Source: Shinella sp032095155
Lineage (GTDB): Bacteria; Pseudomonadota; Alphaproteobacteria; Rhizobiales; Rhizobiaceae
Direction: 5' to 3'
Assembly (NCBI RefSeq): GCF_049199905.1
Contig: NZ_JBLZPK010000034.1
Coordinates: 136,048-200,047, forward strand
DNA: 64,000 nucleotides
A program made the position numbers and the translations under genes. The notes under the pieces are model-generated. The model made no database searches. It was not told the origin of the DNA and saw nothing but the letters and a program-made list of their open reading frames with translations. Within the stretch, counting starts at the first letter, position 1; the number at the start of each line of letters is the position of its first letter. This document shows positions 38,858 to 47,806 of the stretch, one piece after another.

Positions 38858-39879
38858 GCGGCCTCTCCGATTCCTGCGGAACCCGCGTCCAGAATGGCCG
38901 CTTCCAGACGGCGTGCGACGAATTCGCAGTCACGCGCCGTCATGATCTCCGCCTTCGCCGCGCCTGATATGTCCGGTGCGTAATGGCCGAGATACCAGCC
39001 GACATGTTTGCGGGCATGGCGCAGGCCCGCTTCGACGCTGTAGAAATCGAGCATCATGCGATAGTGCTCCACCGCCGTCGCTGCGACCACATCCAGCGCG
39101 GGGTGTTCGATGGCGCCGGCGAGAACCGCCGGATGCCAGGGACGGCCCTGCGCGGAGCGGCCGACCATCACGGCATCGGCGCCCGAGCGGCGCAGGATCT
39201 CCGCGGCGTCCTCCGGCGTCTCGACATCGCCATTGGCGACGAGCGGGATCGACAGCACGTCGCGCACCGCGCGGATCGCGTCCCAATCCGCCTTGCCCTC
39301 GTAGAACTGCATGCGCGTGCGGCCATGCACGGTGATCATGGCGGCACCTGCCGCCTCGGCGCGGGATGCGATATGCGGGGCATTGAGCGAATCATGGTCC
39401 CAGCCGAGCCGCATCTTCACCGTGACCGGCACCTTCACGGCATTGACCGTCGCTTCGATCAACCCAAGCGCATGATCGGGATCGCGCATCAGCGCCGAAC
39501 CGGAATAGCCGCCGATCACCTTCTTGGCGGGGCAGCCCATATTGATGTCGATGATGTCGGCACCCTCGCCTTCGGCGATCTTCGCGGCTTCTGCCATCCA
39601 ATGCGCCTCGCGGCCGGCGAGTTGCACCATATGGGGCGCGATGCCGCAATTGCGGATGCGCGACCAGCTTTCCCGCGCATTCAGAGCCAGTTCCCGGCTC
39701 GCCACCATTTCCGTCACGACCAGCCCCGCGCCAAAACGCCAAGCGAGATCGCGGAACGGCAGGTCCGTGACACCCGACATCGGCGCCAGCACCACGCGGT
39801 TGCGCAGGGTCTGGTTTCGGATCGCCAGCGGTGCCGACAGAGCGGGGATCGTCAAATGCTCATCTTTCAAGCAGGTCAT
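38854..39879 (-). CDS. dusB: tRNA-dihydrouridine synthase B (NifR3 type)
   Basis: DusB is an FMN enzyme that reduces uridine in the tRNA D-loop with NADPH. The 341-residue protein shows NRVVLAPMSGVTDLPFR, the catalytic cysteine loop INMGCPAKKVIGGYSGSALM and the FMN phosphate region ANGDVETPEDA and GADAVMVGRSAQGRPW. It is the first gene of the dusB-ntrBC operon, the arrangement for which rhizobial dusB was first named nifR3. It is divergent from ispDF across about 140 bases. Confidence 0.96.
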   Translation of the reverse strand: MTCLKDEHLTIPALSAPLAIRNQTLRNRVVLAPMSGVTDLPFRDLAWRFGAGLVVTEMVASRELALNARESWSRIRNCGIAPHMVQLAGREAHWMAEAAKIAEGEGADIIDINMGCPAKKVIGGYSGSALMRDPDHALGLIEATVNAVKVPVTVKMRLGWDHDSLNAPHIASRAEAAGAAMITVHGRTRMQFYEGKADWDAIRAVRDVLSIPLVANGDVETPEDAAEILRRSGADAVMVGRSAQGRPWHPAVLAGAIEHPALDVVAATAVEHYRMMLDFYSVEAGLRHARKHVGWYLGHYAPDISGAAKAEIMTARDCEFVARRLEAAILDAGSAGIGEAA

Positions 39880-40016
39880 GTCTCTGCACTATTTTTAGCC
39901 ATCATTGTCGTTCTTGCCAAGCCGCAATCCTGCGAACCCGCATTTTTCCTGACAGCGCTGGAATTGCGGCATCCTTCCGGCTAAACCACCTCAAAACGCT
40001 TTGAAACGGGAGGTCG

Positions 40017-41237
40017 ATGACCGAAATGCAGGCGGAAAATGCGCACTCCTGTGGTGTGGTGATCGTTGCCGCCGGTCGCGGCGAGCGGGCCGGCAGTCAT
40101 GCCGAAGGCCCCAAGCAATACCGCCGCATCGGCGGAAGGCCGGTCATCTCCCATACGCTCGATCTCTTTGTCAATTGGCAGCCCGCCCGGCGTATCGTGG
40201 TCGTGATACATCCCGATGACGCGGCTTTGTTCGAGATGGCGCGCGAAAACGCCCTGCCCGCCGGCGACCGCATCACCGTGGTTCACGGCGGCGCGACGCG
40301 CCAGCAATCGGTCCTTGCCGGCCTCGACGTGCTGACGAAGGACGACATCAGCCATGTGCTCATCCAGGATGCCGTACGTCCTTTCGTCGAACCCGCCATT
40401 CTGGACCGCACGCTCTCAGCCTTCAGCCACGGCGCCCGCGCCGTTCTGCCGGCCGTCGCGGTCGCGGATACGCTGAAGCGCGCCGATGCCAACGGCAATG
40501 TTGCCGAGACCGTCTCGCGCTCCGGCCTCTTTGCCGCCCAGACGCCGCAGTCCTTCCACTTCGCCACCATTCTTGAAGCGCATCGTCGGGCGGCGGCCTC
40601 CGGCCGCACGGATTTCACCGACGACGCCTCGATTGCCGAATGGGCCGGGGTGCGTGTGCATCTCGTCGAAGGCAGCGCCGGTAACGTCAAGCTTACATTG
40701 CAGAAGGATATCGCCATGGCCGACCAGCGCCTCTCCCACGGGCTTCCGGACGTGCGCACCGGCAACGGCTATGATGTGCATCAGCTCGTCGAGGGCGATG
40801 GCGTAACACTCTGTGGCCTCTTCATTCCGCACGACCAGAAACTCTCGGGCCATTCCGACGCCGACGTCGCGCTGCACGCTCTCACCGATGCCCTGCTCGC
40901 CACCTGCGGCGCGGGCGATATCGGCGATCATTTTCCGCCATCGGACATGCAATGGAAAGGCGCCGCCTCGCGCATCTTCCTGGAACACGCCGCAAGTATC
41001 GTGCGCGCGAACGGCGGCACGATCATGAATGCCGACGTCTCGCTGATCGCCGAGGCGCCGAAGGTCGGCCCGCACCGCGATGCGATGCGCCGGAACCTCT
41101 CGGATTTCCTCGGCATTTCCATTGATCGCTGTTCGGTGAAAGCCACGACCAACGAGAAGATCGGCTTCATCGGTCGCCGCGAAGGCATTGCCGCCATCGC
41201 CACCGCCACCGTCGTCTACAAGGGAACCGACGCATGA
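40017..41237 (+). CDS. ispDF: Bifunctional IspD/IspF enzyme of the MEP isoprenoid pathway
   Basis: The 406-residue fusion performs two non-consecutive MEP steps. The N-terminal IspD part is a cytidylyltransferase (GVVIVAAGRGERAG, KQYRRIGG, LIQDAVRPFVEP, AAQTPQSFHF). The C-terminal IspF part (from about residue 245, RTGNGYDVHQLVEGD) has the metal ligands DVH and SDADVALHALTDALL and makes 2-C-methyl-D-erythritol 2,4-cyclodiphosphate. Fusion is usual in alphaproteobacteria. It overlaps the cinA-type gene by four bases (ATGA). Confidence 0.96.
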   Translation: MTEMQAENAHSCGVVIVAAGRGERAGSHAEGPKQYRRIGGRPVISHTLDLFVNWQPARRIVVVIHPDDAALFEMARENALPAGDRITVVHGGATRQQSVLAGLDVLTKDDISHVLIQDAVRPFVEPAILDRTLSAFSHGARAVLPAVAVADTLKRADANGNVAETVSRSGLFAAQTPQSFHFATILEAHRRAAASGRTDFTDDASIAEWAGVRVHLVEGSAGNVKLTLQKDIAMADQRLSHGLPDVRTGNGYDVHQLVEGDGVTLCGLFIPHDQKLSGHSDADVALHALTDALLATCGAGDIGDHFPPSDMQWKGAASRIFLEHAASIVRANGGTIMNADVSLIAEAPKVGPHRDAMRRNLSDFLGISIDRCSVKATTNEKIGFIGRREGIAAIATATVVYKGTDA

Positions 41238-41734
41238 GTTTCTGGCCTGAGGACATTGAAGAGACCGCACGCGGCCTCGTTGCCGATTTCACCGAAAAGA
41301 AGCTGCTGATTGCCACCGCCGAATCCTGCACCGCAGGCCTGATTGCCGGCGTGATCACGGAAATTCCCGGTTCCTCGAATGTCTTCGACCGAGGCTTCGT
41401 CACCTATTCCAACGAGGCCAAGCGCGAAATGATCGGCGTCGCCAATGCGACGCTGAAGGCGCACGGCGCCGTCTCGCGCCCGACCGCACTGGAAATGGCG
41501 CAGGGCGCCATCGGCAATTCCGGCGCCAATATCTCGATTGCCGTGACCGGCATTGCCGGTCCGGGCGGCGGCACGGAGGAAAAACCCGTCGGCCTCGTCC
41601 ACCTCGCCGCCGCGCGCACCGGCCACGAGACGCTGCATCGGGAAATGCGCTACGGCGATATCGGCCGCAATGCCGTCAGGCTTGCGACAGTGCGCACCGC
41701 GCTGGAAATGCTGATCGAAATCGCGCGGGATTAA
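41234..41734 (+). CDS. CinA C-terminal family protein (nicotinamide-nucleotide amidohydrolase)
   Basis: The 166-residue protein corresponds to the CinA C-terminal (PncC) domain alone. It shows KLLIATAESCTAGLIAGVITEIPGSS, where the serine after ES/TAG is part of the active site, and AVTGIAGPGGGTEEKPVG. Members deamidate nicotinamide mononucleotide for NAD recycling. Its ATG overlaps the ispDF stop, so the two are translationally coupled. It converges on the next gene with a four-base overlap. Confidence 0.93.
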   Translation: MSFWPEDIEETARGLVADFTEKKLLIATAESCTAGLIAGVITEIPGSSNVFDRGFVTYSNEAKREMIGVANATLKAHGAVSRPTALEMAQGAIGNSGANISIAVTGIAGPGGGTEEKPVGLVHLAAARTGHETLHREMRYGDIGRNAVRLATVRTALEMLIEIARD

Positions 41735-42540
41735 TTCGGGCAGAGCGAATAGATGTTCATGGCGAAATTCGCCTCGTAGAGCGCCGTATCTGCCCAGAAA
41801 ACCTGACCCGCAGGAAAATTCTTCGCGAGGAAAGCATCGACGCTCGCCTTCTGCTTTTCGGCGAGCGCCTTATAGTCAGCTGTCTTGCGCTTTCCGCTTA
41901 TACATTTCGTGAAATCCGGAATGGGGCTTGTCCGCTCCACGAAGAGCGCCTCGAAATCGCTGGAGCTCAGGGCCTTACCGGTCTCGACGGCGGCGATCTT
42001 GCGGGCCGCCGGTGCGGGCAGCACGATATCGAACGTCTCGACATGGAAAAAATCACCGAGGCGCCGGTCCTCGTCGCCAAGTTCAGCCCCCTCGACCGTA
42101 TAGGCCTTGCCGACGAGCTTGTAGCCGCTCGCCTCGAAGGCCAGACGCGCCGAGACCTTCACTTTCAGCGCCTTCTCGCGCTCCGGTTTCTGGTCCTTGA
42201 AGAGCGGAGGCTGCAGCGTCTCCGTGTCCACAATGCGCATCTCACCGCCGACATCGATCGCCGCCGGATCGGAGGAATAGGCATGGCGCGTATTGTAAAA
42301 GGCCAGCATCTCCGCTTCGCGCGTGGGGAAGAAGGCGCGATCCAGATAAACCGGATTTCGGGGCAAGCCATCCTCCCTGCCCTGGATCGTCATCTTCACA
42401 TCCGGCCCGATGCGATAACTACCGGTGAGCGGCCGGTTCTGTTCATCGAGGAGAAGAATGTAGTCACCCGGCGCTTCCTGCGCGGCCGCAGGCGTGCAGA
42501 TGAAGGCGATCAGGGCGAAGGGAGCGAACCGGGTGATCAT
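41731..42540 (-). CDS. Exported hypothetical protein
   Basis: The 269-residue protein has a Sec signal peptide (MITRFAPFALIAFICTPAAAQ, cleavage about residue 20). The mature part is soluble, mixed alpha/beta, and begins DYILLLDEQNRPLTGSYRIG. Two cysteines (in TKCISG and in the C-terminal YSLCPN) could form a disulfide. I do not recognise a family. The start at 42540 was chosen because it gives the signal peptide; the frame continues upstream into the RatA-like gene. It lies 31 bases downstream of that gene on the same strand. Confidence 0.7.
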   Translation of the reverse strand: MITRFAPFALIAFICTPAAAQEAPGDYILLLDEQNRPLTGSYRIGPDVKMTIQGREDGLPRNPVYLDRAFFPTREAEMLAFYNTRHAYSSDPAAIDVGGEMRIVDTETLQPPLFKDQKPEREKALKVKVSARLAFEASGYKLVGKAYTVEGAELGDEDRRLGDFFHVETFDIVLPAPAARKIAAVETGKALSSSDFEALFVERTSPIPDFTKCISGKRKTADYKALAEKQKASVDAFLAKNFPAGQVFWADTALYEANFAMNIYSLCPN

Positions 42541-42571
42541 GTCCCGGTAACGGGCGAGCGGACTGAAAAAT

Positions 42572-43024
42572 TCAGGCTGCCGGATAGATCGTGTCGGCGC
42601 GCTTCTCGAACGCCTCGGTGAACATGCGGAAGGCACGGTCGAACATCGAGCCCATCAGCGCGCCGAGAATGCGGCTCTTGAACTCGTAGTCGATGAAGAA
42701 ATGCACCGAGCAGCCACCGCCCGGCAGCGGCTCGAAGCGCCAGCGGTTGTCGAGATAGCGGAACGGCCCATCGATATATTTCACGTCGATCGCCCGCTCT
42801 GCGCCGTTCAGCAGCACCTGCGTGGTAAACGTCTCGCGGATCGCCTTGTAGCCGACGGTCATGTCCGCCACGAGCAGCTCCTTGCCGTCACGCTCCTTGC
42901 GCGAACGCACGCTCAGAGCCTCGCAAAGCGGCAGGAATTCCGGGTAGCGCTCGACGTCGGCGACGAGGGCATACATCTGCTCGGGCGAGTGGGGAACCGG
43001 ACGGCGGGTTTCGAACTGGGGCAT
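42572..43024 (-). CDS. RatA/Coq10-type START domain protein
   Basis: The 150-residue product is a SRPBCC/START-fold protein. It begins MPQFETRRPVPHSPEQMYALVADVERYPEFLPLCEA and includes VGYKAIRETFTTQV and RFEPLPGGGCSVHFFIDYEFKSRILG. It resembles Coq10, which binds ubiquinone and aids respiration, and E. coli RatA, annotated as a ribosome-association toxin. In alphaproteobacteria the Coq10-like role is more plausible (inference). It is located downstream of lipA, separated by a terminator. Confidence 0.88.
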   Translation of the reverse strand: MPQFETRRPVPHSPEQMYALVADVERYPEFLPLCEALSVRSRKERDGKELLVADMTVGYKAIRETFTTQVLLNGAERAIDVKYIDGPFRYLDNRWRFEPLPGGGCSVHFFIDYEFKSRILGALMGSMFDRAFRMFTEAFEKRADTIYPAA

Positions 43025-43162
43025 GGCCGAGAGCTAATGAACCATGGCTAATCTTGCAAGTGGAAGGTCATTCTCGCCCCGCGATTTCAACACGCAAACC
43101 AGCATATCGCGGCCATCGGCCGCAAGGCTTTGCCGCTTTGGGCTGAATGCTGTCGCCAAACG

Positions 43163-43192
43163 AAAAACCCCGCCGTCGGACGGATGGCGGGG
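43163..43192 (-). terminator. Rho-independent terminator of lipA
   Basis: On the minus strand a CCCCGCC/GGCGGGG stem with an 11-base loop is followed directly by TTTTT. It begins 26 bases after the lipA stop codon, a typical distance. Confidence 0.88.
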
Positions 43193-43217
43193 CTCGAAGG
43201 GTGACGGCGGATAGGGT

Positions 43218-44195
43218 CTATTCCGCGGCGGCGAGAACCTTGCGCTCGCGGGCGGCCTTGAGGCGGGCGAAGTCGTCGCCGGCATGGTGCGAGGAGCGCG
43301 TCAGCGGGCTCGACGAGACCATCAGGAAGCCCTTGGAATAGGCAACGGTCTCGTAGGACTTGAACTCGTCCGGCGTCACGAAGCTCATGACGGCATGGTG
43401 CTTGCGGGTCGGCTGGAGATACTGGCCGATGGTCAGAAAGTCCACGTCGGCGGTGCGCAGGTCGTCCATCAGCTGGAGCACTTCGTTGCGCTCCTCGCCG
43501 AGGCCCACCATGATGCCCGACTTGGTGAACATGGTCGGGTCGAGTTCCTTCACCCGCTGCAACAGGCGCACGGAGTGGAAATAGCGCGCACCCGGACGAA
43601 CCGTAAGGTAGTTGCCCGGTACGGTTTCCATATTGTGGTTGAACACATCGGGCTTGGCGGCGACGACGCGCTCCAGCGCACCCGGCTTCTTGAGGAAGTC
43701 GGGGGTGAGGATTTCGATCGTCGTCAGCGGCGAGGCCGCGCGGATCGCCCAGATCACCTTTTCGAAGTGTTCCGCGCCGCCGTCGGCCAGATCGTCACGG
43801 TCGACCGAGGTGATGACGACGTGCGACAGGCCCATCTGCTTGACGGCCTTGGCGACGTTTTCCGGTTCAGCCATGTCGAGTGCGTTCGGCTTGCCCGTCG
43901 CCACGTTGCAGAAGGCGCAGGCGCGGGTACAGATCTCGCCCATGATCATGAAGGTAGCGTGCTTCTTGTCCCAGCACTCGCCGATATTCGGGCAGCCCGC
44001 TTCCTCGCAGACCGTCACCAGCTTGTGGCTGCGCACCAGATCGCGCGTTTCCTGATAACCCTTGGAAACCGGCGCCTTGACGCGGATCCATTCCGGCTTG
44101 CGCAGCACTTCCGTGTCCGGCCGATTGGCCTTTTCCGGATGGCGTACGCGCTTGGCGTCAGGGTCGATCTTGGTGCGGTCGAGAATCGTGACCAT
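43218..44195 (-). CDS. lipA: Lipoyl synthase
   Basis: LipA inserts two sulfurs into octanoyl groups on lipoyl domains, using radical SAM chemistry. The 325-residue protein has the auxiliary cluster cysteines Cys63, Cys68, Cys74 (CEEAGCPNIGEC), the radical SAM cysteines Cys89, Cys93, Cys96 (CTRACAFC) and the C-terminal RSSHHAGD, a variant of the usual RSSYHA. The ATG at 44195 is chosen; upstream frame to 44315 includes the preceding terminator. It is next to the lipoate-dependent pyruvate dehydrogenase genes. Confidence 0.96.
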   Translation of the reverse strand: MVTILDRTKIDPDAKRVRHPEKANRPDTEVLRKPEWIRVKAPVSKGYQETRDLVRSHKLVTVCEEAGCPNIGECWDKKHATFMIMGEICTRACAFCNVATGKPNALDMAEPENVAKAVKQMGLSHVVITSVDRDDLADGGAEHFEKVIWAIRAASPLTTIEILTPDFLKKPGALERVVAAKPDVFNHNMETVPGNYLTVRPGARYFHSVRLLQRVKELDPTMFTKSGIMVGLGEERNEVLQLMDDLRTADVDFLTIGQYLQPTRKHHAVMSFVTPDEFKSYETVAYSKGFLMVSSSPLTRSSHHAGDDFARLKAARERKVLAAAE

Positions 44196-44244
44196 GTCGT
44201 TTCCACTTTCCTGGCAGGCTTTTGCGCCTGTCCTGCGGACACTC

Positions 44245-44277
44245 AAAAAGCGAGCCCGCCTCATGTGGAGGCGGGCT
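44245..44277 (-). terminator. Rho-independent terminator of lpdA
   Basis: A perfect ten-base-pair stem (AGCCCGCCTC / GAGGCGGGCT, loop of five), read on the minus strand, is followed by CGC and TTTTT. It lies 10 bases after the lpdA stop and separates the pdh operon from lipA. Confidence 0.88.
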
Positions 44278-44286
44278 TTAGCACGT

Positions 44287-45732
44287 TCAAGCGTTGAGCG
44301 CACGCCCATAGGCATCGAGCACGCTTTCCTTCATCGTTTCCGAGATCGTCGGATGCGGGAAGATCGTGTGCATCAGCTCTTCCTCGGTCGTCTCCAGGTT
44401 CATGGCGACGACGAAGCCCTGGATCATCTCGGTCACTTCCGCGCCCACCATATGGGCGCCGAGAAGCTCGCCGGTCTTCTTGTCGAAGATTGTCTTGACC
44501 ATGCCCTGGTCCTCGCCGAGCGCTACGGCCTTGCCGTTACCGGCGAAGGTGAAGCGGCCGACTCTGACGTCGCGGCCCTGTTCCTTGGCCTTGGCTTCAG
44601 TGAGGCCGACCGAGGCGACCTGCGGGTGGCAATAGGTGCAGCCCGGGATCTTCGACTTGTCCATCGGGTGGACGTTCGGCAGGCCGGCGATCTTCTCGAT
44701 GCAGATGACGGCCTCGTGCTCGGCCTTGTGGGCGAGCATCGGGGGACCGGCGACGTCGCCGATGGCGTAGATGCCCGGCACGTTGGTCTTGCCGTAGCCG
44801 TCGATGGCGATGAAGCCCCGGTCGGTCTTCACGCCGATGGCCTCAAGGCCGATATTCTCGATATTGGCCTGCACGCCGACGGCGGAGATCATGCGGTCGG
44901 CGGTGATTTTTTCCACCTTGCCGTCCTTCATCTCGACATGGGCGGTAATCGAGTTGGCACCCTTCTCCACCTTGGCGACCTTCGCCTCCAGATGGATCTT
45001 CATGCCCTGCTTTTCGAACTGCTTCTTGGCCAGCGCCGAGATTTCCGCGTCCTCGACCGGCATGACGGCCTTCATCACTTCGACCACCGTCACATCGACG
45101 CCGAGCGTGCGGTAGAAGGAGGCGAATTCGATGCCGATGGCGCCCGAACCCATGACCAGCAAGGACTTCGGCATCTCCTCCGGCTTCATCGCTTCGAAAT
45201 AGGTCCAGATCAGCTTGCCATCGGGCTCGATGCCCGGCAGCGCGCGCGGGCGCGCACCGGTGGCGATGACAATGTTCTTCGCCGTGTAGGTACCTTCGGG
45301 CAGAACATTCTTAGGCAGCGGCGCCTGCGGCTGCTGGATCGCCTTCGTCGTCTTGGACACGACAATTTCGCCCGGCTTGGTGATCTTGGCTTCGCCCCAG
45401 ATGATGTCGACCTTGTTCTTCTTCATCAGGAAGCCGACGCCGCCGTTCATGCGGCCCGCGATGCCGCGCGAGCGGGCGACGATGGCCTTCAGGTCCGGCG
45501 TCACCGTTCCCTCGACCTTGATGCCGTAGTCACCAGGGTGCTGGGCGTAGTGGAAGATTTCCGCCGAGCGCAGCAGCGCCTTGGTCGGGATGCAGCCCCA
45601 GTTGGAGCAGATGCCGGCGAGATGCTCGCGCTCCACGATGGCCGTCTTCAGGCCGAGCTGCGCCGCGCGGATCGCGGCAATATAGCCGCCCGGACCCGAA
45701 CCGATAACGATGACGTCGTAAGTCTGAGCCAT
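44287..45732 (-). CDS. lpdA: Dihydrolipoyl dehydrogenase (E3)
   Basis: E3 reoxidises the dihydrolipoyl groups of pyruvate dehydrogenase and passes electrons to NAD. The 481-residue protein has the FAD motif IGSGPGGYIAA, the redox disulfide CSNWGC (Cys42, Cys47), the NAD motif VMGSGAIGIEFASF and the C-terminal dimer motif with the catalytic His-Glu (HTIFPHPTISE). It is the last gene of the pdhA-pdhB-pdhC-SGNH-lpdA series, 58 bases after the SGNH hydrolase. Confidence 0.96.
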   Translation of the reverse strand: MAQTYDVIVIGSGPGGYIAAIRAAQLGLKTAIVEREHLAGICSNWGCIPTKALLRSAEIFHYAQHPGDYGIKVEGTVTPDLKAIVARSRGIAGRMNGGVGFLMKKNKVDIIWGEAKITKPGEIVVSKTTKAIQQPQAPLPKNVLPEGTYTAKNIVIATGARPRALPGIEPDGKLIWTYFEAMKPEEMPKSLLVMGSGAIGIEFASFYRTLGVDVTVVEVMKAVMPVEDAEISALAKKQFEKQGMKIHLEAKVAKVEKGANSITAHVEMKDGKVEKITADRMISAVGVQANIENIGLEAIGVKTDRGFIAIDGYGKTNVPGIYAIGDVAGPPMLAHKAEHEAVICIEKIAGLPNVHPMDKSKIPGCTYCHPQVASVGLTEAKAKEQGRDVRVGRFTFAGNGKAVALGEDQGMVKTIFDKKTGELLGAHMVGAEVTEMIQGFVVAMNLETTEEELMHTIFPHPTISETMKESVLDAYGRALNA

Positions 45733-45790
45733 GTCGTTTCCTGCCTTGTTTCTCGCGCGGGAAGAAGCACCGCGCCTTTGTTCTCTAGAA

Positions 45791-46432
45791 TTATAATCCC
45801 AGCATCATGCGCACGACCGGCTCGAGACCCTTGCCGATCGCCCGCGTGTTCTTGGCATCGAGATGCACGCCGTCGAGCGGTGTCGTTTCCGCGACCGAGC
45901 CGGCATCGAAGAAGCCGCAGCCTGTTTCATCCGCCAGATCCGCATAAAGCGTCGCCAGCATGGCCGATTGCTCCACGCCGCCGGCAAACATCGCCGCGAA
46001 GGCGGTGTTCGCCGTCTCGCAAAGTGGCGGCGGGGAGACGACCAGCACCTCCGGCCCGCCTTCCTCGCTGAACGACCAGGCGTGGTGACGCACCAGTTGC
46101 ACCAGCCGCTCCATGCCCTGCACCGCGCCGAAGGCCGTGCCGCAGATGGTCGGCTTCATGTCATTGGCGCCAAGGAACAGGATGACGAGGTCGAGCGGGT
46201 CGTGGCTGTGCAGAATGGTCGGCAGAATGCGGGCGCCATTGCGGTCGCAATCCGCCAGATGGTCGTCATAGGCGGTGGTGCGGCCGTTGAGGCCTTCCGC
46301 GATCACGGTGACGTCGGGTCCGAGAGCCTTGGCGAGCACGCTCGGCCAGCGATCCCCGAAGGCATGCCGGTCGAGCGTTTCCGCGTTGTAACCCCAGGTC
46401 AGGCTGTCGCCGTAGCAGAGAACCGTCTTCAT
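45791..46432 (-). CDS. SGNH/GDSL-type hydrolase (arylesterase-like)
   Basis: The 213-residue protein begins with block I, MKTVLCYGDSLTWGYN (nucleophile Ser10), then block II NGRTT, block III FLGANDMKP and block V DGVHLDAKN with the catalytic Asp and His. There is no signal peptide, so it is cytoplasmic. Relatives are arylesterases and acyl hydrolases. It lies 15 bases from pdhC inside the pyruvate dehydrogenase operon, which suggests a housekeeping role linked to acyl or lipoyl groups, but this is unproven. Confidence 0.88.
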   Translation of the reverse strand: MKTVLCYGDSLTWGYNAETLDRHAFGDRWPSVLAKALGPDVTVIAEGLNGRTTAYDDHLADCDRNGARILPTILHSHDPLDLVILFLGANDMKPTICGTAFGAVQGMERLVQLVRHHAWSFSEEGGPEVLVVSPPPLCETANTAFAAMFAGGVEQSAMLATLYADLADETGCGFFDAGSVAETTPLDGVHLDAKNTRAIGKGLEPVVRMMLGL

Positions 46433-46447
46433 GGCCGCACCCCGCTA

Positions 46448-47791
46448 TCAGACGAGCATCCCCATCGGGCTTTCGATGTAGCGCTTGAAGGCACCGAGCA
46501 GTTCGGCGCCGAGCGCACCATCCACGCAGCGGTGGTCGGTGGAGAGCGTGACCGTCATCGCGTTGACGATGACCATCTGGCCCTTCTTGACCACGACGCG
46601 CTCCTCGCCCGCGCCGACCGCCAGGATCGTCGCATGCGGCGGGTTGACGACGGCCGCGAAGTTCTTCACGCCCATCATGCCCATGTTGGAGACTGCGGTC
46701 GTGCCGCCCTGGTACTCTTCGGGCTTCAGCTTGCGTTCCTTGGCGCGCTTGCCGAGGTCCTTCATCTCGTTGGAGATGGCCGACAGGCTCTTCAGTTCGG
46801 CGCTGCGGATGATCGGCGTGATCAGGCCACCCGGAATGGAGACGGCGACGCCGACATCCGCGTGCTTGTGCTTGACCATGTTCGTATCGGTCCAGGAGAC
46901 ATTGGCATCCGGTACGTCGCGCAGCGCAAGCGCCATGGCCTTGATGACCATGTCGTTGACCGAGAGTTTGTAGGCCGGCTTGCCGTCCTTCTCCGGTGCG
47001 GAACCGTTGATCTGTGCACGCAGCGCCAGCAGCGCATCGAGCTCGACATCCACGGAAACGTAGAAGTGCGGGATCGTCTGCTTGGACTCCTGCAGGCGCT
47101 TGGCGATGGTCTTGCGCATGCCGTCATGCGGCACGAGCTCGTAGGAACCGGCGTCGAACAGCTTGAGCACGGCCTCTTCCGACATGCCCTTGGGGGCTGC
47201 GGCGGGAGCGGCCGAGGCGGCAGCAGCCGGGGCTGCTGCTGCGGCGGCGGCCGGCTTGGCACCGCCCGAGGCGATGGCCTTCTCGACGTCGCTCTTGACC
47301 ACGCGACCATGCGGACCCGAACCGGCGACCGACTTGATGTCGAGACCGGCATTGGCAGCGATACGGCGGGCGAGCGGCGAGGAGAACAGGCCGGCACCGC
47401 CGTGGTTCTGCGCAGCCGCCGGAGCGGCGGCAACGGGAGCCGGAGCGGCAGCAGCCGGCTTTTCGGCTTCCTTCGGTGCCTCAGTCGCCTTGGCTTCCGC
47501 CTTCGGTGCGGCCGAACCACCGCCGGCTGCGGCAGCAGCCACATCTTCGCCATCGGCGGCGAGGATGGCGATCAGGCTGTTGACCTTCACGCCTTCCGTG
47601 CCAGCCGGCACGACGATCTTGGCGACAACGCCCTCATCGACGGCTTCGACTTCCATCGTCGCCTTGTCGGTCTCGATCTCGGCAATGACGTCACCGGACT
47701 TGATTGTGTCGCCTTCCTTGACCAGCCACTTGGCGAGATTGCCCTCTTCCATGGTGGGCGAAAGGGCCGGCATCGTAATGTTGATCGGCAT
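46448..47791 (-). CDS. pdhC: Pyruvate dehydrogenase E2 (dihydrolipoamide acetyltransferase)
   Basis: E2 is the core of the pyruvate dehydrogenase complex and transfers acetyl groups to CoA. The 447-residue protein has one lipoyl domain (lipoyl lysine Lys43 in ETDKATMEVE), an Ala/Pro-rich linker, the peripheral subunit-binding domain (SSPLARRIAANAGLDIKSV), another Ala-rich linker and the catalytic domain ending with DHRCVDGALGA. It sits 15 bases from pdhB. Confidence 0.96.
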   Translation of the reverse strand: MPINITMPALSPTMEEGNLAKWLVKEGDTIKSGDVIAEIETDKATMEVEAVDEGVVAKIVVPAGTEGVKVNSLIAILAADGEDVAAAAAGGGSAAPKAEAKATEAPKEAEKPAAAAPAPVAAAPAAAQNHGGAGLFSSPLARRIAANAGLDIKSVAGSGPHGRVVKSDVEKAIASGGAKPAAAAAAAPAAAASAAPAAAPKGMSEEAVLKLFDAGSYELVPHDGMRKTIAKRLQESKQTIPHFYVSVDVELDALLALRAQINGSAPEKDGKPAYKLSVNDMVIKAMALALRDVPDANVSWTDTNMVKHKHADVGVAVSIPGGLITPIIRSAELKSLSAISNEMKDLGKRAKERKLKPEEYQGGTTAVSNMGMMGVKNFAAVVNPPHATILAVGAGEERVVVKKGQMVIVNAMTVTLSTDHRCVDGALGAELLGAFKRYIESPMGMLV

Positions 47792-47806
47792 ACCTCGACC
47801 CTCCCC

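Noticed and set aside
42572..43024. RatA as the toxin of a toxin-antitoxin pair
   Set aside because: No antitoxin-like gene is adjacent, and alphaproteobacterial members resemble Coq10 ubiquinone-binding proteins; the toxin reading rests on naming only.
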